NCBI GenBank assembly: GCA_902494535.1
Contig: CABUTO010000009.1
Location: 1-54,736 of the forward strand
Reading direction: 5' to 3'
DNA from: an uncultured Collinsella sp.
GTDB taxonomy: Bacteria > Actinomycetota > Coriobacteriia > Coriobacteriales > Coriobacteriaceae
DNA: 54,736 bases
Shown: in pieces, positions 48,156 to 54,736 of the stretch
Layout of the letters: each line of letters starts with the position of its first letter
How positions within the stretch are numbered: position 1 is the first letter of the stretch
Position numbers and translations under genes: made by a program
Notes under the pieces: generated by a model
What the model was told of the DNA's origin: nothing
What the model saw: only the letters and a program-made list of their open reading frames with translations
Databases searched by the model: none

Positions 48156-49889
48156 CTACATCTCACCGAGCATGATCCAGGCAGAGCTGTCCTGCGCGAG
48201 CCTGCCGTCTGCAAGCGGTGATGAGGTGAGCAGGACCCTGCCCGCCGGCAGCTCCACGGGTGCTGCGCCGAAGTTCGTCACACACGCCCAGCCGTTGTCG
48301 CGGCGATAGGCGATAACGCCGCCCTCGGCGCCCTCGGCACCATCCGCAAGACCGGTGCGCCCGTCAAGATCGAGCCACGCAAGATCGTTGGCGCAGCCGC
48401 GCAGCTTGCGCCGAAGCCAGAGGGCGTCACGATAGAGCGCAAGCATCGATGTCGGGTCCGCTTCTTCCCTATCGGCAGCGTAATCGGAAAACCATGCAGG
48501 TTGCGGCAGATGGGGCGCCGCATCGGCGTCCGCCGGCGAAAACCCAAACGATCCGCCCTGCGCGGGATCGTCCGCCGCCACCCACGGCAGGGGCACACGG
48601 CAGCCGTCGCGCCCCTTCTCACGCTTCGGTCCGCGCGTATTGGTCGCAGTAGGATCTTCGAGTGCAGCCCACGGGATGTCAGCCACCTCAAAAAGGCCGA
48701 GCTCCTCACCCTGATACACGTATGCCGAGCCCGGAAGCGCCAGTTCAAGCAAAAGGGCCGCCCGCGCGCGGCGCTCGCCGAGTTCACGGTCCTCGTCATA
48801 AGACGACCCGTCGCGTAAGAGCCAGTCGAGCGCAATCTGGTGGTAGCGCGTCGCCTTGATTTGCGGCAGGGCATAGCGTGTCGCCACGCGCGGCACGTCG
48901 TGGTTGGAGAGTACCCAGGTCGAGGCGGAATCGGATTCGACGGCTGCCTTCAAGCCCTTCTCGATTGCAGTGTGCATGTCATCATAGGTCCAAGTGGCCT
49001 TGGCAAACTCAAAGTTGAATGTCTGGCCAAGCTCGCTGGGACGCGCATAGAGATACTGGCGCTCGGGCAGCACCCACGCCTCGGCAACGGCACTGCGCGG
49101 CGGATTATAGCGGTCGAACACGCGGCGCCACTCGCGATAGATCTCGTGGACCTCATTGCGGTCCCACAGCGGATGGGTGCCGTCGTCAACCATGTCATCG
49201 CCCTCGGCGAGATGCCACCGGTCGAGGTCATCGCGGTCGAGATCCTTGGCGAGACCCTGCGCCACATCAATGCGAAAGCCGTCGACGCCTCGATCGCTCC
49301 AAAACGCCAGGACGTCGCAAAAGAGCGCATGAACCTCGGGGCATGACCAGTCAAAGTCCGGTTGCTCGGGCGTAAACATGTGCAGATACCACTGACCGTC
49401 CGCAACACGCGTCCATGCGGGGCCGCCAAAGTTGGCATTCCAATTGGTGGGAGGCAGCTCGCCATGCTCGCCGCGACCATCGCGGAAGATATAACGGGCG
49501 CGCTCGGGCGATCCGGGGCCGGCGGCAAGAGCGGCTTTGAACCAGGGGTGCTGGTTGGATGAATGGTTGGGCACGATGTCGACGATGACCTTGATGCCGC
49601 GCGCGTGAGCCGCAGCGATCATGTCATCGAAGTCGTCAAGCGAGCCGAGACGCGGGTCGACATCGCAGTAGTCCGCCACATCATAGCCGCCATCGACAAG
49701 AGGCGATGGGTAAAACGGGCTCAGCCAGATGGCCTCGATACCCAGCCGCTCAAGATAGTCCATCTGCTGGGTAATGCCCGCGATATCGCCCAGACCCGAA
49801 CCAGTCGAATCCTTAAACGAGCGCGGGTAGATCTGATAGATCGCGGCATCGGACATCCATGAGCGCGAAGAGGACTTTTCTGTAGCCAT
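48156..49889 (-). CDS. GH13 alpha-glucosidase / oligo-1,6-glucosidase
   Basis: A 577-aa alpha-amylase-fold glycosidase without signal peptide, so it acts on imported oligosaccharides. Catalytic residues are Asp208 (GVDGFRIDVAQG), Glu270 (AVAEAWV) and the transition-state Asp331 (LSNHDVPR). Conserved region I is DIVPNHSS (104-111). The sequence fits actinobacterial alpha-glucosidases acting on maltose or isomaltose-type sugars; linkage specificity is uncertain. AAGGGAGA is 7 nt from the ATG at 49889. The open frame extends far upstream through tRNA genes, which is not coding. No transporter or regulator gene is adjacent. Confidence 0.92.
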   Translation of the reverse strand: MATEKSSSRSWMSDAAIYQIYPRSFKDSTGSGLGDIAGITQQMDYLERLGIEAIWLSPFYPSPLVDGGYDVADYCDVDPRLGSLDDFDDMIAAAHARGIKVIVDIVPNHSSNQHPWFKAALAAGPGSPERARYIFRDGRGEHGELPPTNWNANFGGPAWTRVADGQWYLHMFTPEQPDFDWSCPEVHALFCDVLAFWSDRGVDGFRIDVAQGLAKDLDRDDLDRWHLAEGDDMVDDGTHPLWDRNEVHEIYREWRRVFDRYNPPRSAVAEAWVLPERQYLYARPSELGQTFNFEFAKATWTYDDMHTAIEKGLKAAVESDSASTWVLSNHDVPRVATRYALPQIKATRYHQIALDWLLRDGSSYDEDRELGERRARAALLLELALPGSAYVYQGEELGLFEVADIPWAALEDPTATNTRGPKREKGRDGCRVPLPWVAADDPAQGGSFGFSPADADAAPHLPQPAWFSDYAADREEADPTSMLALYRDALWLRRKLRGCANDLAWLDLDGRTGLADGAEGAEGGVIAYRRDNGWACVTNFGAAPVELPAGRVLLTSSPLADGRLAQDSSAWIMLGEM

Positions 49890-50079
49890 GGGGCGTATCT
49901 CCCTTGCAACGAGGTTATGCGAGATGCCCACGATGATACGCCCAAAGCTGACGTTCGCGACAAACAACGCCACAGCCACGACCCAAAACGCTCGCTCCCT
50001 CTCGGGTTTGAACCTCCCGGGACGAATCGACCGATTAGTGAAAAGAACGGAAGACCCACTCCCCCGGCCACGACAGCGA

Positions 50080-50217
50080 GCGGGCTCCGGGTGCCCCAGG
50101 TTGCCGCGAAAGAGGAGGGAAGCGTACTTTATGTACGCGACCGACGATTGAGGGGCAAGATGGGGTGCCCGGGGCTCGCGCAGCGTCAACAAAAAACGCG
50201 GTTCGTTAGAACCGCGT
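50080..50217. repeat. Structured dispersed repeat, copy 2
   Basis: The outer arms (50080-50098, 50161-50179) and internal hairpin (50122-50138) have the same spacing as copy 1 at 60-159. The arm centre CTCCGGG replaces CCGCAAG, and the other arm changes to match. The trailing hairpin ACGCGGTTC/GAACCGCGT (50196-50217) also varies with its partner. Lies between tRNA genes and the alpha-glucosidase gene. Confidence 0.75.
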
Positions 50218-50225
50218 AAGATAGT

Positions 50226-50359
50226 TGGAGCGGACAACGGGGCGTCCGCGTATCCGCTTCGCGGATCCGCACCGGCTTCGGCCGCCTGCCGGCGACCTCG
50301 CCAGCTCGCTACAAACGCTCCGCGTTTGCTTAACGCTCGCTCCCTCTCGGGTTCGAGCC
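50226..50359. other. tRNA-Gly 3' fragment and hairpin-rich spacer
   Basis: TGGAGCGGACAACGGGGC (50226-50243) is identical to the 3' end, with CCA, of the tRNA-Gly genes and then diverges. Three small hairpins follow (ATCCGC-TTC-GCGGAT, CGGC-TTC-GGCCG, AAACGC-TCC-GCGTTT). CGCTCGCTCCCTCTCGGGTT at 50334-50353 recurs at 49989-50008. Confidence 0.55.
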
Positions 50360-50373
50360 CAGGCGATGGGTAC

Positions 50374-50406
50374 AAAAAAGCCCGGCTACCGTAGTAGCCG
50401 GGCTGT
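50374..50406 (-). terminator. Terminator of the Gly-Cys-Gly tRNA unit
   Basis: AGCCCGGCTAC pairs perfectly with GTAGCCGGGCT, followed on the minus strand by TTTTTG. Confidence 0.88.
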
Positions 50407-50412
50407 TGCGTT

Positions 50413-50488
50413 TGGAGCGGACAACGGGGCTCGAACCCGCGACCCCAACCTTGGCAAGGTTGTGCTCTACCAACTGAGCCATGTCCGC
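50413..50488 (-). tRNA. tRNA-Gly (GCC), copy 2
   Basis: Identical in sequence to copies 1 and 3, with encoded CCA. Last gene of a three-tRNA transcript. Confidence 0.95.
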
Positions 50489-50530
50489 ATATGTAAAACA
50501 AAACGGGCGCCGGAGCGCCCGGATGTTGCC

Positions 50531-50604
50531 TGGAGGCGAAGCCCGGATTCGAACCGGGGGTAAAGGCTTTGCAGGCCTCTGCCTTACCACTTGGCCACTT
50601 CGCC
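50531..50604 (-). tRNA. tRNA-Cys (GCA)
   Basis: Acceptor GGCGAAG/CTTCGCC, anticodon stem-loop GGCCTGCAAAGCC with GCA, T-arm CCCGGTTCGAATCCGGG, encoded CCA. Between two identical Gly tRNA genes. Confidence 0.95.
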
Positions 50605-50638
50605 GAAAAAGGACCGCCTAAACGGTCCGGAAATGCAA

Positions 50639-50714
50639 TGGAGCGGACAACGGGGCTCGAACCCGCGACCCCAACCTTGGCAAGGTTGTGCTCTACCAAC
50701 TGAGCCATGTCCGC
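50639..50714 (-). tRNA. tRNA-Gly (GCC), copy 3
   Basis: First gene of the three-tRNA unit, directly after its promoter. Identical to copies 1 and 2. Confidence 0.95.
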
Positions 50715-50726
50715 TTGCGGGTTATT

Positions 50727-50775
50727 AATTTACGCGAGTTGTCCAAAAGACGCAAGTACTTTTTTCAAAAAACTT
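50727..50775 (-). promoter_or_regulatory. Promoter of the Gly-Cys-Gly tRNA unit with upstream AT element
   Basis: On the minus strand TTGCGT (50750-50755), 17 nt, TAAATT (50727-50732), preceded by AAGTTTTTTGAAAAAAGTAC. Confidence 0.65.
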
Positions 50776-50819
50776 GTCTGCCGCATGTTCTTAGTAGCTA
50801 AACGCGCTAAAGCGATTGG

Positions 50820-51566
50820 CTAGGCACACGATTCCAGTGCTCCGCTAAACAGCTTCACCATCTGCACGCGCGTGCCGGCGCCGTCCGTACGACGAGCAAC
50901 CTCCACGTTATCGACGAGCATACGCATAAGCTTGATGCCACGGCCGCGTTCCTCGGATGCGACCGGTTCGCTCGTTTCATCGATAGAATAGCCGGCACCT
51001 CGATCAAGCACCTCAACCACAACGCGATCGCCATAGGCCTGAACCGTCAGGACGCACCCGATACCGCCCGCATGGTCATAGGCATTACCCAGCGCCTCCC
51101 CCGACGCCAATGCGACATCGTAGCGCTCGTCACGGCGCAACGGGAGCGATTCAAGGAGTTCGGCGATGCGATGTCGGTAGTATGGAAGATTCTCGATACC
51201 CTGACGGACCTCGACGCTCTTACTCCAGCGAGGCAGCTCCCCCACCGGAATGGCGGGAATAGACTCCCGTGCCGGCCCCGCGACATGAAGGATATCGACA
51301 AGACGAGCAATCTCCAAAAAGCGAACAACTTCACCTGATGCATTGACGAGCGAAAGCAGGCCTTCTCGCCTCATGAGCTCACGAGCGCGCGTAAGCAGGA
51401 ATGCCAAGCCCGTCGAATCGATAAAGCTAACAGCCTGACAGTTGATGACGACACGACGCACGCCGCGGCCAATCAAAGCATCCAACCGCCGACGCAGCGC
51501 AGGCACCGTGGCGATGTCGATATCGCCTGGTGGCGTCAAAACCGCTATGTCATTCCACTCATTCAT
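50820..51566 (-). CDS. STAS and HATPase_c fusion (anti-anti-sigma plus serine kinase)
   Basis: A 248-aa fusion of two normally separate partners of a partner-switching module. The STAS domain (1-100) has the phosphorylatable Ser51 in SFIDSTGLAFLL. The RsbW/SpoIIAB-like ATPase domain (about 115-245) has the N box ASGEALGNAYDHA (Glu157, Asn161), the G1 box VLDRGAGY and the G2 box ERGRGIKLM. One protein could thus bind a sigma or other target and switch itself. The phosphatase gene lies just upstream in the same operon. ATG at 51566 is chosen; a TTG at 51584 has no better ribosome site. Confidence 0.85.
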   Translation of the reverse strand: MNEWNDIAVLTPPGDIDIATVPALRRRLDALIGRGVRRVVINCQAVSFIDSTGLAFLLTRARELMRREGLLSLVNASGEVVRFLEIARLVDILHVAGPARESIPAIPVGELPRWSKSVEVRQGIENLPYYRHRIAELLESLPLRRDERYDVALASGEALGNAYDHAGGIGCVLTVQAYGDRVVVEVLDRGAGYSIDETSEPVASEERGRGIKLMRMLVDNVEVARRTDGAGTRVQMVKLFSGALESCA

Positions 51567-51647
51567 ACGACCATGGTTCCCCAAAAGAGCTTGTTCGATG
51601 CATGCGTTTCCGCAACCGTGCGGATTCGACGCGCCCAGCGTCGCTGT

Positions 51648-53993
51648 TTAGGACCGGCCCCGTAAAAACTCAAGGGACACCAATGCAATGTCATCGTCCA
51701 GCGCCGATTCGGTAAATCGGTCAAGCTCGCCCAAGACCTTGCCGCAGATTCCCGATACGCCCTCACCCGAGACAGAGAGCAGAAGGTCACGAAGGCGCTG
51801 CTCGCCAAAGAACGCTCCGGTGCGGTCGCGGGCCTCAATCGTTCCGTCCGTATACATGAAGAGCATGTCGCCAGGAGCGAACGTAAACACGCCTGTCTCG
51901 TACACCATGCTCTCAAAGGCACCGATTACGCCCGATTGGCATCCAAGCAGCTCGACCTCTCCTCCACGGGCCTCGCCGCCACCCAGCGGCATCGACTCTG
52001 GCCTAATGACCATGGTCGGAGGATGGCCCGCCGAACAATACGTTGCGCGTCCGGCTTTAAGGTCAATCTTGGCGATAAAGGCCGTCACGAACGTCTCGAC
52101 CCTCGAGAAGCCCATGAGCATGCTGTTAAGGGAGCGTGCCATGCGGGCCGGTCCAGCGCCCTCCCAGGCATATGCCGTCAGGGCCGTCTTGACGAGCGCA
52201 GACATCGATGCAGCCTCAATGCCTTTGCCAGACACATCGCCCAGAATCATGACGGCGCAGTCGTCGGGAAGACGGATGAGCGTATAGAAATCGCCGCCGA
52301 CCAACGCCGAGTTCGTGGCCGACAGGTACACCGAATCGGTTGCGATACCCGGAACATCCCCCAGGGAATTTCTCATGCCAATCTGAAGGGTCTGAGCAAT
52401 ATGGCGCTCCTCGCGCTTTTGAGATTCGCCTTCGTAGATCAGTTCAAAGTCATGCGCCAAGTGCACCAGGTAGTCATATTCAAGATCATCAATCGGCTCT
52501 TGGCTGCCATCACGAAGCAGCAGTGCGCGCGTCGTCGGGCTCTTCGCAACAGAAGCAGGAACAATCGCGTCGTTACTGTGCTTGCCATCACCCTCAGAGC
52601 GCGGGCGCCCCGCCTCGATGCCGGAGTCGACGTAGAGACCTTGACAAGGCAGACCATGCGCCCTAAGCCAACCTCCCATAGGCATCGATTCGTCAACGCG
52701 AGTTATACGGACGTGTTTAAGGTCCTCGGCACTCGTACCTCCCAAAACAGATGCCTCAAAGCCATCAGGTCCAGCGCCCAGACGTGCCGCTGGCGCCGTC
52801 GTGGAAAAGAAAAGCTTCTCGGGATCGTCCGGCAAAGCAACGCGACTGCCGCCTTCAAAATCTATGACGTAGGAATCCAGACTGGCGTCATACTCAACAG
52901 GGCAAAAATGGCAGTTGAGCATATTGCAGATCTCGGACGATACCGCCTGGGTAGCCGCGGCGGAATCGTCTAGAAAGGTAAACAACTCATCACGCAAGAC
53001 ATTGAGCGAGCGGCCAAGCTCGGCCGTGCGACGGGAGCGAAGGCTCGATGCCATGCCGACCAGCTGGATAGACAGGTAATCGCAAATGACCTCGAGTACA
53101 TTAACGTCATAGGCGAGCGGTGCTTGAGGGCGTTTCCAACCAACTTCCAGCACGCCAAGAATCTGCGTACCGTAAAAAACGGGAAGACAGATCTCGCTGC
53201 GGTACGGAGGCATATCCTGCATGCGCAACAGGTGCTTAGAACGATTGTCCAAGTCCATAAACATACCGGAGGCGGCCTTATCACCCTCAAGGTCCTGTTG
53301 AATCGACAAGCGACAGGCACGCGACTCACGAAGAACATACGTCGGAATGCCAGCGCCATACGGCAAAAACTCAGGCAGGTAGCTGTCGTACAGCTCCTTG
53401 GAAACACCGCGAAGTTTAAAACCGCCGCTCTCAGAAAAATAGATAGCGGCACCCGAAGCATCGAGCGTTCCTACAAGCTGGTTCAAAACGGTATCAAGTA
53501 GGCTGGGCAGCTCATCGGAGCCCACGGTACTCATAATGACCGAGAGCGTGCCAGAGAGGCGCTTGTTCGCCACTCTAAGCTCCGAAAGAGCACGCTTGAG
53601 CTGACGGTCGTGCGAATACTGTTCTTCGATGCTATGGAGCGCCACCAGGACACGTGGCGCGCGGCGCCCAAAGATGCGTGGAGGCGTTACGGAGCCCGCA
53701 CGAACCAAGACGGGGATAAAGGAGCCGTCACTCAGCTTGAGCATCAGTTCGTTCTCGGAGCCATCAGTTTCAAATGGCAGACGATGTTCCGTCGCACGTT
53801 CAAAAGCGGACGAGTACAGGACGTCTTTAACATCTCCACCGATGACGTCGGCGCGTTCCTCGCACATCAAACCAAGTAAGCGATTATTCACATGCAGAAT
53901 GGTTCCGTCGAGCTCGCAGATGATGACAGCATCGCTCGTGATCTCGACTAGTTGGGCAACGTCTGCCCACTCGTTGCGTTCAAGCGTTTCCAT
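51648..53993 (-). CDS. PP2C-type (SpoIIE-like) serine phosphatase with PAS and GAF sensor domains
   Basis: A 781-aa cytosolic sensor phosphatase. A PAS domain lies at about 10-120 (ITSDAVIICELDGTILHVNNRLLGL). A coiled segment is followed by a GAF domain (about 160-315; GAAIYFSES, SEICLPVFYGTQILGVLEVG). A second, less clear sensor region spans 330-470. The phosphatase domain is about 550-781, with metal Asp residues in SALVGGDFYTL and MILGDVSGKGIEA, then MYTDGTIEARD and LDDDIALVSL. It should dephosphorylate the STAS domain of the next gene. GGTGGGG lies before the ATG at 53993. Confidence 0.9.
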   Translation of the reverse strand: METLERNEWADVAQLVEITSDAVIICELDGTILHVNNRLLGLMCEERADVIGGDVKDVLYSSAFERATEHRLPFETDGSENELMLKLSDGSFIPVLVRAGSVTPPRIFGRRAPRVLVALHSIEEQYSHDRQLKRALSELRVANKRLSGTLSVIMSTVGSDELPSLLDTVLNQLVGTLDASGAAIYFSESGGFKLRGVSKELYDSYLPEFLPYGAGIPTYVLRESRACRLSIQQDLEGDKAASGMFMDLDNRSKHLLRMQDMPPYRSEICLPVFYGTQILGVLEVGWKRPQAPLAYDVNVLEVICDYLSIQLVGMASSLRSRRTAELGRSLNVLRDELFTFLDDSAAATQAVSSEICNMLNCHFCPVEYDASLDSYVIDFEGGSRVALPDDPEKLFFSTTAPAARLGAGPDGFEASVLGGTSAEDLKHVRITRVDESMPMGGWLRAHGLPCQGLYVDSGIEAGRPRSEGDGKHSNDAIVPASVAKSPTTRALLLRDGSQEPIDDLEYDYLVHLAHDFELIYEGESQKREERHIAQTLQIGMRNSLGDVPGIATDSVYLSATNSALVGGDFYTLIRLPDDCAVMILGDVSGKGIEAASMSALVKTALTAYAWEGAGPARMARSLNSMLMGFSRVETFVTAFIAKIDLKAGRATYCSAGHPPTMVIRPESMPLGGGEARGGEVELLGCQSGVIGAFESMVYETGVFTFAPGDMLFMYTDGTIEARDRTGAFFGEQRLRDLLLSVSGEGVSGICGKVLGELDRFTESALDDDIALVSLEFLRGRS

Positions 53994-54018
53994 CGTGGAC
54001 CCCACCGTCTATCGGTAA

Positions 54019-54042
54019 CAAAAAAGCCTCCGAAGAGGCTTC
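54019..54042 (-). terminator. Terminator of tRNA-Leu
   Basis: GAAGCCTC-TTCG-GAGGCTTTTTTG on the minus strand, 11 nt past the tRNA end and just upstream of the phosphatase gene. Confidence 0.88.
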
Positions 54043-54052
54043 TCAAATGCGA

Positions 54053-54142
54053 TGGTGTCGGAGGCGGGACTTGAACCCGCATGACCAAAAAGCGGTCACT
54101 AGCACCTCAAGCTAGCGCGTCTGCCAATTCCGCCACTCCGAC
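54053..54142 (-). tRNA. tRNA-Leu (GAG)
   Basis: A class II tRNA of about 87 nt plus CCA. Acceptor GTCGGAG/CTCCGAC, D-loop with AATTGGCAGACGC, anticodon loop TTGAGGT with GAG, a long variable arm (GTGACCGCTTTTTGGTCAT), T-arm GCGGGTTCAAGTCCCGC. Confidence 0.95.
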
Positions 54143-54199
54143 ATGCTATGTTGTTGATTCACGGTTCGTTTTGTCGGACCCGCGCGTTCAACGAGGAAG

Positions 54200-54250
54200 A
54201 TAATAACCTATGATTCGAGAACTGTGCAAGCACTTTTTTCAAAAAAGTTT
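54200..54250 (-). promoter_or_regulatory. Promoter of tRNA-Leu with upstream AT element
   Basis: On the minus strand TTGCAC (54224-54229) is followed by TTATTA (54201-54206) at 17 nt, and preceded by AAACTTTTTTGAAAAAAGTG. Confidence 0.6.
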
Positions 54251-54286
54251 ACGAATTTGTAAATGCGCAGGTAAACTGACCTGTTC

Positions 54287-54411
54287 GGGCCGGAATGAGG
54301 TTGCTTTCCAACGCGTCCTCGGGCATGCGGCATTATTTTGCTCCGCGCTTCGCGCTACAAAATAATGCCGCCCCCTGCGGAATGCGTTGGAAAGCAACCT
54401 CATTCCGGCCC
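54287..54411. repeat. Long nested inverted repeat
   Basis: Outer arms 54287-54314 and 54384-54411 are perfect 28-bp reverse complements (ends GGGCCGGAATGAGG/CCTCATTCCGGCCC). Inner arms 54327-54340 and 54358-54371 (GCGGCATTATTTTG) are also perfect, with a GCGC-TT-CGCGC core. Near-perfect pairing suggests recent origin or active maintenance. Confidence 0.75.
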
Positions 54412-54736
54412 TAGGGGTATGTACTCCGTGCACAGTTCTCAAACATGTTCTGGGGGCTGATGCAAATTTGGTGGCTCGGCTTTGCCTAGCCCTTATATAA
54501 GGAGGCCGGAGCTAAAGCTCCGGCCTCGCTATCTTTCCCATTAGATTAAGTGAGCGATCAAGGAATCGCACCCCCTCTGCAGTGGTAACACAGGGCCCGT
54601 GCTGGACTTAGTTTTCAGAACATTCCGCACTGATATTTTCTGTATTGAAGACGTCGATGATGCACCCGTATACCATTGACGTCGACACCATCAGATGCGG
54701 ACCGCGCGGTGACCCCACATTCCGCTGGCGCCCATG
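54412..54736. other. Window end without recognisable gene
   Basis: Apart from the hairpin at 54502-54527 and a CCTTATATAAGG palindrome just before it, I see no gene. A feature may continue past the edge. Confidence 0.4.
54502..54527 (+). terminator. Terminator-like hairpin near the window end
   Basis: GAGGCCGGAGC pairs perfectly with GCTCCGGCCTC around TAAA, followed by GCTATCTTT. No gene that it would end is visible upstream on this strand. Confidence 0.55.

Noticed and set aside
48156..50708. An open frame of 850 codons on the minus strand that joins the alpha-glucosidase to upstream sequence
   Set aside because: The upstream part runs through tRNA genes, a terminator and the structured repeat. 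The ribosome site and family N-terminus place the start at 49889.
1..54736. CRISPR arrays, prophage or a complete insertion sequence
   Set aside because: No regularly spaced direct repeats, phage structural genes, integrase or transposase were found. The repeats seen are short, scattered and non-coding.

Overview
The window looks like chromosomal DNA of a high-G+C, strictly anaerobic gut actinobacterium of the Coriobacteriia, most likely Collinsella or a close relative. The grounds are the anaerobic ribonucleotide reductase pair (nrdD/nrdG), a DUF3793-flavodoxin pair, the protein sequences and codon style, and several dispersed structured repeats of a kind I associate with Collinsella. This assignment is made by eye, without a database search. 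I see no rRNA, CRISPR array, IS element or prophage.

Layout. Positions 1-5100: a structured repeat, the ABC-F factor ettA, an sdpRI-like pair, a 28-aa membrane peptide with the hallmarks of a type I toxin-antitoxin locus, tcdA and a TatD-family nuclease. Positions 5380-12163: a leftward catabolic operon (YfcC-type transporter, amidohydrolase, FrlC-like epimerase, FrlB-like deglycase, FrlD-like kinase) with its GntR/UTRA regulator upstream, probably for Amadori compounds such as fructoselysine. Positions 12314-13879: two HAD phosphatases. Positions 14369-17237: an accessory-looking three-gene operon of unknown function (unknown protein, ClpP-like serine peptidase, soluble VirD4-like ATPase). 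Positions 17379-19850: pgi and a half-length alcohol dehydrogenase relative bracketed by a REP-like repeat. Positions 20020-21943: a Y-family polymerase and YolD-like protein behind what look like LexA boxes.

Positions 21970-27934: a metal-binding HMA protein with a CsoR-like operator, the DUF3793-flavodoxin pair, a polar amino acid ABC transporter and nfo. Positions 27951-30389: two oxidoreductases separated by a 90-nt repeat whose stem covaries between copies. Positions 30714-38323: a PanE-like reductase, a secreted coiled-coil protein, metY with a Cys-containing leader peptide opposite a LysR regulator, rnhA, an oxidoreductase, acylphosphatase and a Fur-family regulator. Positions 38401-42275: a HAD phosphatase, a UreE-like protein, an FKBP isomerase, a dipeptidase and a metallopeptidase.

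Positions 42282-47249: a leftward series folB, HD protein, folE, nrdG, nrdD, i.e. folate and deoxynucleotide supply. Positions 47861-50714: two tRNA groups (Val-Gly and Gly-Cys-Gly) around an alpha-glucosidase. Positions 50820-54142: a partner-switching signalling pair (STAS-kinase fusion and PP2C phosphatase) and tRNA-Leu. The last 330 bases hold a long nested inverted repeat and a terminator.

Features that stand out as possibly undescribed are the type I toxin-antitoxin candidate at 3131-3417, the ClpP-VirD4 operon, two families of structured repeats with compensatory base changes, and the metY leader. All promoter and operator calls are by eye.
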